Shown: positions 16,450 to 26,352, counted from the first letter of the stretch. The stretch: DNA of 64,000 nucleotides from Paenibacillus sp. FSL K6-1330 (GCF_037976825.1 NZ_CP150269.1:2927501-2991500), one strand, 5' to 3'. A program made the numbers and translations. The notes: a model not told the origin generated them from the sequence alone.

Positions 16450-19128
16450 ATGGCTGGAAAAGATAATCAGATGTCACGGTTGAACAAAAACAAAGACAAC
16501 CCGAAGACATCCAAAACCACGAAACCGAATGCGAAGAAGAAAAAAGGCAAAGGAAAGCGAATTGCATGGGCATTGTTTTTTACGGCTGTCATTGCGATCT
16601 TCTGTGCACTTGCAGGTTATTTGTTCATCTTGATCAGCGGTGAAAAGCTGCTGGAGCAGAATCAGGATAAGCTGACCGCTTACGGAACTTCCAAAGTATA
16701 TGACCGTAATGGCACGCTGATGGGCGAACTGTCCCTTCAGAAGAGTGATCCTGTGAAGTACGAGGATATTCCGGAGCTATTGGTACAAGCATTTATTGCA
16801 ACAGAAGATAAACGGTTCATGGAGCATAACGGCGTAGACATGTGGTCGATCGGCCGCGCAGCGGTAAAGGATGTCATGGCCCGTTCCATGGTCGAAGGCG
16901 GAAGTACGATCACGCAGCAGCTGGCGAAGAACATATTCCTGACAAGGGATAAAACATTCTTCCGGAAGGCGACTGAAATGTCGATCGCGCTGGCGCTTGA
17001 GCGTAAGCACAGTAAACAGGAAATTATTGAGATGTACTTGAACCGGATTAACTTCGGGGGTCCTTATTACGGCATCAAAGCCGCGTCCGAGCGTTATTTC
17101 GGCAAATCAGATCTGAAAAAACTGGAGATATGGGAAATAGCAACACTGGCGGCAATGCCGAAGGGTCCGTCCCGATATAATCCGCTCAAGAACCCTGAGC
17201 TCTCCAAAGAGCGTCGTGCGGTGGTATTGACTTTGATGGAACAGCAGGGTTATATCACGGCCGAAGAGGCGGCGAAAGCCAAGAAAGTGGACTATGCGTA
17301 TACACCGCCTGAAAGACAACAGAAATATACAGCGTTTATCGACTATGTAATGGAAGAAGCCGAAGAAAAATGGGGCCTCACCGAGGACGATGTTAATATT
17401 GGCGGTTATCAGATTTACACAACGATGGACGTGAATGCCCAGACGGCAATGGAAGAAGAGTTCAAGAATCCGGAAAACTTTGAAAAAGGTCCTGATGACG
17501 TACCCGTTGAGGGCTCCATGGTCATCATTAACCAGGAGACCGGCGGTATCGTAGCGATGTCGGGTGGACGAGAATATACCCGCGGCGGGTTTAGCCGGGC
17601 TACCGACAGCCGTCGTCAGCCGGGCTCCGCCTTGAAGCCGATTGTATCGTACGCACCGGCGCTGGAATCCGGGAAGTTTACGAAGGACTCCAGATTGAGT
17701 AATAAACAGCAATGTTTTGGCACCAACTATTGCCCAAGAAACCTGCACGGATATTCAGAGACGATTGGTATGCCGGAAGCGATTCAGCGTTCCGAGAACA
17801 TTCCGGCCGTATGGCTGTTGAACCAAATCGGCGTAAAAACCGGATTCGAGTTCGCTCAGAGTCTCGGCATCAAGATGACCGAAGGCGACGCGAACTTATC
17901 CCTGGCCCTCGGCGGAATGAATACCGGTACGAACACATTCGAGATGGCACAAGCTTTCAGCGCCTTTGCTAATGGCGGAGAATTTAAAGAGGCTTTTGCA
18001 ATCAAACAGATTAAAGATAACAAAGGCAAGGTTGTGCATGAGAACAAAGGCAGCAAAGGGAAGCGCGTGATGAGCGCTTCGACGGCTTCGCAAATGACAG
18101 ACATGATGAAGCGCGTTGTAGAGGACGGAACGGGTAGAAATGCCCGGATCAGTCGTCCGGTAGCCGGTAAGACCGGAACCACGCAGAGCGGCTATAAGGG
18201 CGTCAGCTCAAACCGCGACGTATGGTTTGTCGGATATACGCCGGAGTTAACCGCAGCTGTGTGGATGGGCTATGATAACCCAGACCGGCAGCATCTGCTG
18301 AAACGAAGCAGTTCGATCTCAGCTTCCTTATGGGGCAAAGTGATGGAGAAGGCTGTTCAAGGCTATGAAGCGAAGAGCTTCCCGAGTACCGAGCCGGTAA
18401 AGCCGCCTGTTGAAGAAACGACATTAACCGCAGTCAGCGGTTTGACGGGCTCCTATAACGGAGAGACTCAGACCGTATCACTGAGCTGGAATCCGGTTCA
18501 GGGCAACGTGCAATACCGCGTGTATCGTAAGGAAACGTCGGAATCGGAATACACCCCGATTCTCGATGCCTTAATTGGTACGTCCATTGAGGATTTGAGT
18601 GCAATGGAGGGATTGACCTATGATTATTATGTGACTGCTATAGACCCGTCTACGAGCCAGGAGTCGGCACCTTCGAACCTCCTGCAGATTGTGGCCGTTT
18701 CCGAGGAATTGCCGCCTGAGGATCTTGAACCCGATCCGGGGGACATCCAGGAACCGCCTCCGGTTGATGAAGGTGACAACGGAGCAGGCAATGAGTTCCC
18801 TCCTGGGAATGAGAATGGCAACGGAAATGGCAACGGTAATGATAATGGTAATGGCGAGCCAGGCAATGAGAATGGTGAAGGCCCAGGCAATGGCAATGGT
18901 AACGGTAATGGAACGAACCCTCCTGACAATGGAAACGGAGCCGGGAATGGCCAAGATAATCAAAATCCTGGCAATGGATCTGATGGCTCAGGAGATGGAT
19001 CTAACCATGGTGACACAGGCACTGGAGGAACCGACAGCGATTCGGGTGATATTCCTACGGTACCGGGAACCATTGTGGATCCGTCAGATCCGGTTGATGG
19101 TTCTGACCAGTTCCAAGATAGTCCATAA
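16450..19128 (+). CDS. Class A penicillin-binding protein (PBP1A-type) with Gly/Asn-rich tail
   Basis: An 892-residue bifunctional peptidoglycan synthase. A basic, Lys-rich cytoplasmic start is followed by one membrane helix (about 37-60). The GT51 glycosyltransferase domain has the catalytic E119 in TEDKRFMEHNG and the GGSTITQQLAKN motif. The transpeptidase domain has S393-x-x-K396 (GSALKP), an SEN motif (RSENIPAV) and K574-T-G. A fibronectin type III-like domain follows at about 650-745. The last 140 residues are low complexity, dominated by G and N (GNGNGNG) with P, D and S, outside the membrane. RBS AAGGAGGGGG. Homologous to PonA; the tail is an addition of uncertain function, perhaps wall or cation interaction. 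Confidence 0.95.
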   Translation: MAGKDNQMSRLNKNKDNPKTSKTTKPNAKKKKGKGKRIAWALFFTAVIAIFCALAGYLFILISGEKLLEQNQDKLTAYGTSKVYDRNGTLMGELSLQKSDPVKYEDIPELLVQAFIATEDKRFMEHNGVDMWSIGRAAVKDVMARSMVEGGSTITQQLAKNIFLTRDKTFFRKATEMSIALALERKHSKQEIIEMYLNRINFGGPYYGIKAASERYFGKSDLKKLEIWEIATLAAMPKGPSRYNPLKNPELSKERRAVVLTLMEQQGYITAEEAAKAKKVDYAYTPPERQQKYTAFIDYVMEEAEEKWGLTEDDVNIGGYQIYTTMDVNAQTAMEEEFKNPENFEKGPDDVPVEGSMVIINQETGGIVAMSGGREYTRGGFSRATDSRRQPGSALKPIVSYAPALESGKFTKDSRLSNKQQCFGTNYCPRNLHGYSETIGMPEAIQRSENIPAVWLLNQIGVKTGFEFAQSLGIKMTEGDANLSLALGGMNTGTNTFEMAQAFSAFANGGEFKEAFAIKQIKDNKGKVVHENKGSKGKRVMSASTASQMTDMMKRVVEDGTGRNARISRPVAGKTGTTQSGYKGVSSNRDVWFVGYTPELTAAVWMGYDNPDRQHLLKRSSSISASLWGKVMEKAVQGYEAKSFPSTEPVKPPVEETTLTAVSGLTGSYNGETQTVSLSWNPVQGNVQYRVYRKETSESEYTPILDALIGTSIEDLSAMEGLTYDYYVTAIDPSTSQESAPSNLLQIVAVSEELPPEDLEPDPGDIQEPPPVDEGDNGAGNEFPPGNENGNGNGNGNDNGNGEPGNENGEGPGNGNGNGNGTNPPDNGNGAGNGQDNQNPGNGSDGSGDGSNHGDTGTGGTDSDSGDIPTVPGTIVDPSDPVDGSDQFQDSP

Positions 19129-19138
19129 TGAACTTGAG

Positions 19139-19172
19139 AGCCTCCGCATGATTGCGGAGGCTTCTTTGTTTT
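19139..19172 (+). terminator. Rho-independent terminator after the PBP gene
   Basis: A perfect 10-bp stem AGCCTCCGCA/TGCGGAGGCT with 4-base loop is followed by TCTTTGTTTT. Confidence 0.88.
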
Positions 19173-19227
19173 GAGTGTGATACCCAAATGTGGTAAGCTG
19201 GGAATACGAATGGGGAGGAAAAGTTCC

Positions 19228-19785
19228 ATGAAACGTAAATTCGGAGATCGGGCGAATTGGCGCCGTATCACCCGCCGGCACTTCACTTCCCGGTATGTGG
19301 AATGTGAGCAGTTTACAGGGTATCTCACGTTATATACCATATATGGCCTGAAAGAACCGTTATGGAAGACGTATGGCCGTCATACTTACCGAATCGCGGA
19401 CAAAGGCTATTCATGGCTGCAGTATTATCCGAAGGACAGCCATTTCATCGTGACCGCCATGTTTGATGACAAACGCAATATTGTTCAATGGTACATCGAT
19501 ATTTGCAAGAAACAGGGGGTAACCGATCAGGGTGTTCCTTGGTTTGACGATCTGTATTTGGACGTTGTGGTCGTCAAGAATGGTGAAGTGTTCTTGCTGG
19601 ATGAAGATGAGCTTGAGGATGCCCTAGGGCGGAATGACATTACCCGGGATGACTACAGGCTGGCCAAGGTAACCGCACGGAATCTGCTTCGGGCCATCGA
19701 CGCGCATGAATTCCCTTACTTTATGATGTCTCTGAAGCATCGCGACCAGTTATTTCATAATGGAGAGTTCAGGAGGAAGAAATAA
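19228..19785 (+). CDS. DUF402 domain protein
   Basis: A 185-residue soluble protein. The central part (YSWLQYYPKDSHFIVTAMFDD, then WYIDICKKQG, DLYLDVVV, LDEDELEDAL) fits the DUF402 family. Some members (B. subtilis YgaC, staphylococcal Ntdp) are metal-dependent nucleoside di/triphosphatases, but similarity to those looks low here. Residues likely to bind metal are the D/E in DDLYLDV and LDEDELED. Start ATG 19228 has GGGGAGG nine bases before; an ATG at 19210 would lie upstream of this site. It is coupled to the next gene by a one-base overlap (TAATG). Confidence 0.72.
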   Translation: MKRKFGDRANWRRITRRHFTSRYVECEQFTGYLTLYTIYGLKEPLWKTYGRHTYRIADKGYSWLQYYPKDSHFIVTAMFDDKRNIVQWYIDICKKQGVTDQGVPWFDDLYLDVVVVKNGEVFLLDEDELEDALGRNDITRDDYRLAKVTARNLLRAIDAHEFPYFMMSLKHRDQLFHNGEFRRKK

Positions 19786-20438
19786 TGCGTCAGGAAATAC
19801 ATAAGAGTCTGTCTCAAACAGGCACGAAGAAGAGAGCATGGTATCGGCGAGGGATGATTACCCTGCTCTCTCTCGTTGTTCTTGGAGTGCTATGGTCAGG
19901 TTATGCATATTGGAAGATCGAAAGTGCCGTCAGCAGTCCGTCGGAGAAAGCGGATGTCGGCATTATCCTGGGCGCTTCCATGTGGGGAGATCAGCCAAGT
20001 CCGGGGCTTCGCGAGCGGCTCGAGCATGCGCTAGTTGAATACCATGCAGGCCGTTTTGATACCTTCATCGTTTCTGGCGGCCTCGATAAGCCGGGGTATC
20101 CATATACCGAAGCCGAAGGAATGCGAAATTTCTTGGTTGACGCGGGCGTACCGGAGGAACGGATCTTCCTGGAGAACGAAGCAACGAGCACTTACGAGAA
20201 TTTGCTCTTCAGCCAAGCGATTATGGAGGAGCATGGGTGGAACACTGCCATTATAATAACCCATGACTATCACGGGACGAGAGCGATGGAGGTTGCAACA
20301 ACCCTTGGTTACGATCATCCTTCTATGTCGCTGACGGAATCTACCGTTTTGCCGATGGCTAAACACAAGTCTAGAGAAGTGCTGGCTTATACGAAATGGA
20401 CGGCCGATCGGCTGTTGATCGCCATGGGTGTCCTATGA
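19785..20438 (+). CDS. YdcF/SanA family (DUF218) membrane-anchored protein
   Basis: A 217-residue protein with a basic N-terminus, one membrane helix (about 20-38) and an extracytoplasmic DUF218 domain. Recognisable segments are VGIILGASMWGD, FIVSGG, YTEAEGM, ENEATSTYENL and IITHDYHGTRAM. Family members such as E. coli SanA and ElyC affect envelope barrier and peptidoglycan precursor metabolism; their chemistry is not established. Translation is likely coupled to the preceding DUF402 gene. Confidence 0.85.
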   Translation: MRQEIHKSLSQTGTKKRAWYRRGMITLLSLVVLGVLWSGYAYWKIESAVSSPSEKADVGIILGASMWGDQPSPGLRERLEHALVEYHAGRFDTFIVSGGLDKPGYPYTEAEGMRNFLVDAGVPEERIFLENEATSTYENLLFSQAIMEEHGWNTAIIITHDYHGTRAMEVATTLGYDHPSMSLTESTVLPMAKHKSREVLAYTKWTADRLLIAMGVL

Positions 20439-20519
20439 GGACGAAACTTCTAATAAGCAGGCTGTAAATAGAATACATTGGAATAGATAGTCAGCCCTTT
20501 GGTAAAGAGGTGAGGAGCA

Positions 20520-21503
20520 ATGAACGGGCGTGTAACGGCCGCTAACGGCCGATCTGAAGGACGGCCATCCAGGCAGATTAATGTCGTGCTCCGCAGCGCG
20601 GAACCTCCACTCATCAGCAGTGCGGTTCCGGAACGCGAACCGGCCCCTTCGCCAAACCCTGTTTCCCAGCACAGTCTATTCCAGGAAATACAGAAAGAGC
20701 TGGATCAACTGGTAGGTCTCGAACAAATCAAAGACCTGGTATTTGAAATCTATGCATTGCTTCAAGTGGCCCAGATGCGTTTGGAAGCAGGCTTATTAAG
20801 TGGCGGTCATGTGTACCATATGATTTTTAAAGGAAACCCCGGAACGGGGAAAACCACAGTCGCCCGTATCGTGGCAAAGCTGTTTCAGAAGATGGGCGTG
20901 CTTAATAAGGGTCATCTAGTCGAAGTGGAACGGGCCGATCTCGTAGGTGAATATATCGGTCACACGGCACAAAAGACCAGAGAATTGGTCAAAAAAGCGC
21001 TTGGAGGAATTCTGTTCATCGATGAGGCTTACAGTTTGGCGCGCGGCGGTGAGAAGGATTTTGGCAAGGAAGCGATCGATACGCTGGTTAAGGCGATGGA
21101 GGATCATAAAAACCAGTTCATTCTTATTCTGGCAGGCTATAGCGATGAGATTGATTTTTTTATGGATTCGAATCCCGGCCTGTATTCCCGTTTTCCGATC
21201 CAGATGGACTTCCCGGATTACAATTTGGATCAATTGATCCAGATTTCGGAGCTGATGGCAAAGGAGAGGGATTATATCTTGATGCCGCAGTCGCTGAGCA
21301 AGCTCAAGGAACACCTGCAGATGGAGAAGGATCACGGACTGCACGCCTTCAGTAATGCGCGTTATGTACGGAATGTCATCGAGAAATCGATAAGGAATCA
21401 ATCGGTTCGGCTGCTAAATCAGTACGTAACCGGGAACCCCGGCAAGCTTGAGCTTATGACCCTGCGGCCGGAGGACTTTAAGTTAAACGGAAAAATACAA
21501 TGA
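20520..21503 (+). CDS. spoVK: Stage V sporulation protein K, AAA ATPase
   Basis: A 327-residue AAA+ protein: Walker A GNPGTGKTT (105-113), Walker B ILFIDEAY with D168-E169, and the CbxX/CfqX-type layout with sensor region SNPGLYSRFP. In B. subtilis SpoVK is needed for late spore maturation. The first 60 residues are variable and proline-rich. GTGAGGAG precedes ATG 20520. It is followed, as in B. subtilis, by hflX (ynbA) and ynbB. Confidence 0.93.
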   Translation: MNGRVTAANGRSEGRPSRQINVVLRSAEPPLISSAVPEREPAPSPNPVSQHSLFQEIQKELDQLVGLEQIKDLVFEIYALLQVAQMRLEAGLLSGGHVYHMIFKGNPGTGKTTVARIVAKLFQKMGVLNKGHLVEVERADLVGEYIGHTAQKTRELVKKALGGILFIDEAYSLARGGEKDFGKEAIDTLVKAMEDHKNQFILILAGYSDEIDFFMDSNPGLYSRFPIQMDFPDYNLDQLIQISELMAKERDYILMPQSLSKLKEHLQMEKDHGLHAFSNARYVRNVIEKSIRNQSVRLLNQYVTGNPGKLELMTLRPEDFKLNGKIQ

Positions 21504-21623
21504 TTTTAAGCTTGTCTTCGAACATAATGAAGGGGTAACGTTGCTTTCTTTGGATCATAATGTTTATTGCAGGCAGCAGCGGCTAGTTAAATTAGGAGAC
21601 GTAATGATAGAGGAGTTGGCTAT

Positions 21624-22916
21624 ATGACAAATATAACGCATGATACCCGGACAGAGATCGAAGATAAAGCCGTTTTGGTCAGTTTGGTGACGGATGCAGT
21701 TAAACGTACAGGAATTAATCCGGAACACTCGCTGCAGGAGCTGGTTCAGCTAGCTGAAACCGCTGGAGTGGAGGTACTGGATGTCATTACGCAGAATCGC
21801 GAAGTTCCGGATTCCAAGTGGTTTATCGGCAAAGGGAAGGTCGAAGAACTGCGCATGGCGATTGATGGGTTGGGCGCAACAACAGCCATATTTGATCAGG
21901 AATTATCCGGCGCACAAGTACGAAATCTGGAAGAATCACTCGATGTGAAAATTATCGACCGTACTCAATTGATACTGGATATTTTCGCTCAACGTGCGAA
22001 GACCCGTGAGGGGATTATCCAGGTGGAGTTAGCACAGCTTACTTATTTGCTCCCGCGGTTGTCGGGACATGGTAAGAATCTGTCCAGGCTCGGGGCGGGG
22101 ATCGGGACACGTGGACCAGGGGAAAGTAAACTCGAAACCGACCGCCGGCATATTCGTGACAGAATCAGCGACCTGAAGCGGCAGCTGGATGAAGTCACAA
22201 GGCATCGTACGCTCCATCGGGAGCGGCGGAAGAAGAGCGGTGCCGTACAGGTTGCTCTAGTCGGTTATACCAATGCCGGCAAGTCAACATTGTTAAACCG
22301 GTTAACGGCCGCAGATGTTTATATCCAAGATCAATTATTTGCTACGCTGGACCCCACTTCGCGAGTGTTGGAGCTGCCTAGCGGCAAGGAAGTTGTGCTA
22401 ACGGATACCGTGGGATTTATACAGAACCTTCCTCATGATCTGGTAGCCGCGTTCCGTGCGACGCTGGAAGAAGCCAACGAAGCCGATCTGATTCTTCATG
22501 TCGTAGATGCTTCGTCCCCGATGCGGGACGAACAGATGGCTGTCGTTCAATCCATACTTCAGGATCTGGGGGCGGCGGATAAACCGCAGATCGTTCTGTT
22601 TAACAAGAAGGACGCATGTGAACCGGATCAGTTGGAGATGCTGCCTACAGGGGATGGTCAATTAAAGATTAGTGCGTATCAAGATCAGGATTTGGAAATG
22701 GTTCGTGAAGCGATTCAGGACCAGCTGTCCGGAGGGAACGTGACGTTCCGGATTCCGGCAGACCGCGGCGATCTGAACTCGGTTGTATACCGTGTCGGAG
22801 ACGTGCTGGAGCAGTCTTTTGATGAGAATGATATCCTCTACGAGGTGCGAATCAATAAAGCGGATTATGAGAAAATGGGTTACATGCTCCATGATTACGT
22901 CCAGAACGGATCTTAG
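21624..22916 (+). CDS. hflX: GTPase HflX
   Basis: A 430-residue ribosome-associated GTPase. The N-terminal HflX domain contains the glycine-rich RLGAGIGTRGPGESKLE segment. The G domain has G1 GYTNAGKST (214-222), G3 DTVGFIQNLPHDLV and G4 NKKD. HflX binds the large subunit and splits stalled or heat-damaged ribosomes. It starts about 120 bases after spoVK, with GAGGAG before ATG. Confidence 0.96.
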   Translation: MTNITHDTRTEIEDKAVLVSLVTDAVKRTGINPEHSLQELVQLAETAGVEVLDVITQNREVPDSKWFIGKGKVEELRMAIDGLGATTAIFDQELSGAQVRNLEESLDVKIIDRTQLILDIFAQRAKTREGIIQVELAQLTYLLPRLSGHGKNLSRLGAGIGTRGPGESKLETDRRHIRDRISDLKRQLDEVTRHRTLHRERRKKSGAVQVALVGYTNAGKSTLLNRLTAADVYIQDQLFATLDPTSRVLELPSGKEVVLTDTVGFIQNLPHDLVAAFRATLEEANEADLILHVVDASSPMRDEQMAVVQSILQDLGAADKPQIVLFNKKDACEPDQLEMLPTGDGQLKISAYQDQDLEMVREAIQDQLSGGNVTFRIPADRGDLNSVVYRVGDVLEQSFDENDILYEVRINKADYEKMGYMLHDYVQNGS

Positions 22917-22937
22917 GTACCAATAGGAATCGTAGTG

Positions 22938-22958
22938 TAAGCCCCTGTATGGGGCTTA
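22938..22958 (+). terminator. Weak terminator-like hairpin after hflX
   Basis: TAAGCCCC pairs with GGGGCTTA around a 5-base loop. The following bases are only partly T-rich, so termination may be incomplete. Confidence 0.5.
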
Positions 22959-23053
22959 TATTGCGTGTTCAGGGTGCTCAAGCATTGCGAGTTCTATGAA
23001 ATAAAAATATGTGTTAAGATGTGAGACAACATGTGTAAAAGAGGAGAGAGCAG

Positions 23054-24313
23054 TTGGTCATGGCAAGATTTTCGCAAGATATACTTGAATTGAGCAGTGA
23101 GATTGAGTCCAAAATCGGACAGCGTTTACAGGAGATCGATAATATCGTTGATTTTAATCAGTGGAAGGTGATCGATGCTTTCCAGAAGTTTCAGGTGAGT
23201 GATTTTCATTTTGCGGCTTCCACCGGGTATGCATACAATGATCGCGGCCGTGAAGTGCTCGATGAAGTCTACGCAGACGTATTTGGAGCCGAATCTGCCC
23301 TGGTCAGGCCGCATTTTGCTTCCGGTACCCATACGATCTCAACCGCACTGTTTGGTGTGTTAAGACCGGGAGATGAGCTGTTGTATATTTCGGGTCGTCC
23401 CTATGACACCCTCCATAAAGTGATTGGCGAACCCGGGGACGGCAGCGGATCCCTTCGAGATTTTGGAATTGGTTATCAGGAGGTTGCGCTAACAGAACAA
23501 GGGGAAATCGATTGGGAGCGGGTAGAGAAGGCAATCACGTCTTCAACCAAGGTTATTGGTATCCAGCGTTCCCGTGGATATGATTGGCGTTCTTCGTTCA
23601 CGGTATCCCAGATTGGTGACATGGTAACCCGGATTCGGTCCATTCGCCCGGATTTGATTATTTTCGTTGATAACTGTTACGGTGAGTTTACGGAGCGATT
23701 GGAACCGACGGAGGTTGGCGTTGATCTGATGGCGGGGTCGCTTATCAAAAACCCTGGCGGCGGCATTGCCGAAACCGGCGGCTACATATGCGGTAAAGCA
23801 GCCTATGTGGATAAGGCAGCCTATCGGCTGACTGCTCCCGGCATCGGACGTGAAGTAGGGGCTATGCTGGGAACGACCAGAGGCATTTATCAGGGATTAT
23901 TCCTGGCACCATCCACGGTTGGACAAGCGGTCAAGGGCAGCATTTATGCCGCCGCGATGTTTGAGGCAGTGGGGTTCACAACCAAGCCGGGCTGGCAGGA
24001 TGAGCGGACCGATTTGATTCAGGCCGTATCATTTACCGGAGCGGATCATCTGATCGCTTTTGTACAGGGGATTCAGCGGGCGGCGGCAGTCGACAGTCAT
24101 GTGGTGCCTGAGCCTTGGGATATGCCTGGATATGAACATCCTGTAATCATGGCGGCAGGTACGTTCATCCAGGGAGGAAGCCTCGAATTATCCGCGGATG
24201 CGCCGATCCGATCACCTTATATCGGGTATATGCAAGGCGGCTTGACCTACTCTCATGTTAAATATGGTGTGCTTATGGCCCTCCAAAGCATGAAAGATCG
24301 TAATTTGTTGTGA
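23054..24313 (+). CDS. ynbB: Methionine gamma-lyase family PLP enzyme, YnbB-like
   Basis: A 419-residue fold-type I PLP enzyme of the Met_gamma_lyase (DUF1129-like aluminium-resistance) family. The likely Schiff-base lysine is K232 in GSLIKNPGGGIAETGGY; the PLP aspartate lies in IIFVDNCYGEF. The true reaction is not established for the family. Start TTG 23054 has GAGGAG at good distance (7 bases); ATG 23060 is the alternative. The position between hflX and glnR is the same as in B. subtilis. Confidence 0.88.
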   Translation: MVMARFSQDILELSSEIESKIGQRLQEIDNIVDFNQWKVIDAFQKFQVSDFHFAASTGYAYNDRGREVLDEVYADVFGAESALVRPHFASGTHTISTALFGVLRPGDELLYISGRPYDTLHKVIGEPGDGSGSLRDFGIGYQEVALTEQGEIDWERVEKAITSSTKVIGIQRSRGYDWRSSFTVSQIGDMVTRIRSIRPDLIIFVDNCYGEFTERLEPTEVGVDLMAGSLIKNPGGGIAETGGYICGKAAYVDKAAYRLTAPGIGREVGAMLGTTRGIYQGLFLAPSTVGQAVKGSIYAAAMFEAVGFTTKPGWQDERTDLIQAVSFTGADHLIAFVQGIQRAAAVDSHVVPEPWDMPGYEHPVIMAAGTFIQGGSLELSADAPIRSPYIGYMQGGLTYSHVKYGVLMALQSMKDRNLL

Positions 24314-24325
24314 GTTATCCTTACA
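24309..24325. promoter_or_regulatory. GlnR/TnrA operator
   Basis: TGTGA-N7-TTACA is a perfect match to the GlnR/TnrA consensus TGTNAN7TNACA. It overlaps the ynbB stop codon (TGA at 24311-24313) and ends five bases before the -35 box of glnR, so GlnR bound here would repress its own operon when glutamine is in excess. Confidence 0.85.
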
Positions 24326-24330
24326 TGCGG

Positions 24331-24359
24331 TTGACGTGGTTGATCAGGAAATGTACAAT
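24331..24359 (+). promoter_or_regulatory. glnRA sigma-A promoter
   Basis: TTGACG (24331-24336), 17-base spacer, TACAAT (24354-24359). The spacing is optimal and the promoter lies 36 bases before the glnR start, right beside the GlnR box. Confidence 0.85.
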
Positions 24360-24395
24360 AGGATCAGAATAGACCACTTGGAAGGTTGATGAGAT

Positions 24396-24806
24396 ATGGG
24401 TGATGAGATTCGGAGGAATATGGCATTATTTCCGATAGGCATTGTTATGAAGCTTACGGATTTATCCGCCAGACAAATTCGCTATTATGAGCAGCATAAC
24501 TTAATTGTCCCAGCCCGTACGTCGGGCAACCAACGCCTGTTTTCCTTCAATGATGTGGAGCGACTGCTAGAGATTAAGGCTTTGATTGAAAAAGGTGTTA
24601 ATATCGCCGGCATTAAGCAGGTAATGAACCCTGTCACGAAAGAGTCTGAAGAGGCTACTGTCATTACTCCTGATACCGAGAACAGACGCCGTGAGATGTC
24701 GGAGTCCCAGTTGCGACGTTTGCTGAAGCAGGAATTGATTACCGCTAGAAGACCGGGTCAGGTTTCATTGATTCAAGGGGAATTATCCCGGTTTTTTAAT
24801 AAATAA
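24396..24806 (+). CDS. glnR: MerR-family nitrogen regulator GlnR
   Basis: A 136-residue DNA-binding repressor. The N-terminal winged helix-turn-helix (LTDLSARQIRYYEQHNLI) is followed by NQRLFSFNDVERLLEIK and GVNIAGIKQVM. The C-terminal tail, which senses feedback-inhibited glutamine synthetase in Bacillus, is Arg-rich and short. It represses glnRA and other nitrogen genes in glutamine excess. Followed 61 bases later by glnA. Confidence 0.96.
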   Translation: MGDEIRRNMALFPIGIVMKLTDLSARQIRYYEQHNLIVPARTSGNQRLFSFNDVERLLEIKALIEKGVNIAGIKQVMNPVTKESEEATVITPDTENRRREMSESQLRRLLKQELITARRPGQVSLIQGELSRFFNK

Positions 24807-24867
24807 GGATTGCCATGCTGTAATTCTTCATTAATTCTAGTTTTTTATTTAAAAAGGAGAGGATAAA

Positions 24868-26196
24868 GTGAGTTATACCAGAGAGGACATTCTACGTATT
24901 GCCAAAGAAGAAAATGTTCGATTTATCCGCTTGCAATTTACAGATTTGCTTGGAACGATTAAAAATGTTGAGATTCCTGTAAGCCAGCTGCCTAAAGCGC
25001 TTGATAATAAAATGATGTTCGACGGTTCGTCCATCGAAGGTTATGTACGTATTGAAGAATCCGATATGTATCTGTACCCGGATCTGGATACCTTCATGAT
25101 CTTTCCATGGGTATCCGAGGATCGTGTTGCACGCTTGATCTGCGATGTCTACATGCCTGACGGCACTCAGTTCGCAGGAGATCCGCGCGGCATTCTGAAG
25201 AGAGCGCTGAAAGAAGCTGAAGAGATGGGCTTCACTTCTATGAATGTCGGTCCGGAGCCAGAATTCTTCCTGTTCAAAACCGATGAAAAAGGCAACCCTA
25301 CCCTGGAGCTTAATGACCAAGGCGGATACTTTGACCTTGCGCCTACGGATCTTGGCGAGAACTGCCGCCGCGATATCGTACTGACACTGGAAGAGATGGG
25401 CTTTGAAATCGAAGCTTCTCACCATGAAGTTGCTCCTGGCCAGCACGAAATCGACTTCAAGTATGCCGATGCGATCAAAGCAGCTGACCAGATTCAAACA
25501 TTTAAATTGGTAGTTAAGACGATTGCTCGTCAGCATGGACTGATTGCAACATTTATGCCAAAACCGCTATTCGGCGTGAACGGCTCTGGTATGCACTGTA
25601 ACCAATCGCTCTTCAAAGGAAGCGAGAACGCGTTTGTCGACGAGAGTGATGAGCTTGGCTTGAGCGTAACGGCTCGTAACTATATGGCGGGTATTCTTAA
25701 GCATGCACGCGCGTTTGCTGCGATCACGAACCCAACGGTGAACTCGTACAAGCGTCTCGTGCCTGGTTACGAAGCACCTTGCTACGTAGCATGGTCTGCA
25801 AGTAACCGCAGCCCAATGATTCGAATTCCTGCATCCCGTGGCCTTAGCACGCGTATTGAAGTGCGTAACCCGGATCCGGCGGCTAACCCGTATCTGGCTT
25901 TGGCTGTCATGCTGAAAGCAGGTTTGGATGGCGTGAAGCGCGAGCTGTCGCTCCCGTCTCCAATCGACCGTAACATCTATGTGATGACGGAAGAAGAGCG
26001 TATTGAGGAAGGCATCCCTAGCTTGCCGGCAAACCTGAAAGAAGCCATTAACGAGTTGATTCGCAGCGAAGTCATTTCCGACGCGCTCGGGGATCATGCG
26101 CTGGCTCACTTCTACGAGCTGAAAGAAATCGAATGGGACATGTACCGCACGCAAGTTCACCAATGGGAACGCGATCAGTACATTACAATGTATTAA
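24868..26196 (+). CDS. glnA: Glutamine synthetase type I-alpha
   Basis: A 442-residue enzyme making glutamine from glutamate, ammonia and ATP. Motifs include [10 protein letters not shown] (about 50-59), GPEPEFFLF with metal-binding glutamates, [12 protein letters not shown], the [15 protein letters not shown]-site segment, [17 protein letters not shown] and [16 protein letters not shown]. The short GSI-alpha form has no adenylylation insert; activity is controlled by feedback inhibition and by complex formation with GlnR. Start GTG 24868 has AAAAGGAGAGG. Confidence 0.98.
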   Translation: MSYTREDILRIAKEENVRFIRLQFTDLLGTIKNVEIPVSQLPKALDNKMMFDGSSIEGYVRIEESDMYLYPDLDTFMIFPWVSEDRVARLICDVYMPDGTQFAGDPRGILKRALKEAEEMGFTSMNVGPEPEFFLFKTDEKGNPTLELNDQGGYFDLAPTDLGENCRRDIVLTLEEMGFEIEASHHEVAPGQHEIDFKYADAIKAADQIQTFKLVVKTIARQHGLIATFMPKPLFGVNGSGMHCNQSLFKGSENAFVDESDELGLSVTARNYMAGILKHARAFAAITNPTVNSYKRLVPGYEAPCYVAWSASNRSPMIRIPASRGLSTRIEVRNPDPAANPYLALAVMLKAGLDGVKRELSLPSPIDRNIYVMTEEERIEEGIPSLPANLKEAINELIRSEVISDALGDHALAHFYELKEIEWDMYRTQVHQWERDQYITMY

Positions 26197-26203
26197 TAGA
26201 GGA

Positions 26204-26242
26204 ATCCCTTGCGCCGTAAGGCGTGAGGGGTTTTTGTTTTTC
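26204..26242 (+). terminator. Rho-independent terminator of glnRA
   Basis: CCCTtGCGCC pairs with GGCGTgAGGG around GTAA and is followed by GTTTTTGTTTTT. Confidence 0.85.
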
Positions 26243-26352
26243 CAATGAATATGATCAAACAAGCATATGGAATATTAGTCAGGTTTCATATAAAGTTAGT
26301 GGAGTAGGGGAAATGCTGCTGTGGTAAGTGGAACAACGAAGGAGGCTCGTAA

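Noticed and set aside
18689..19174. 161-residue frame rich in Met over the PBP tail
   Set aside because: It arises from the repetitive GGNAAT units read in another frame; the PBP frame continues with a natural stop and terminator.
24892..26262. Two long minus-strand frames opposite glnA
   Set aside because: Shadows of the highly biased glnA coding strand; no start signals.
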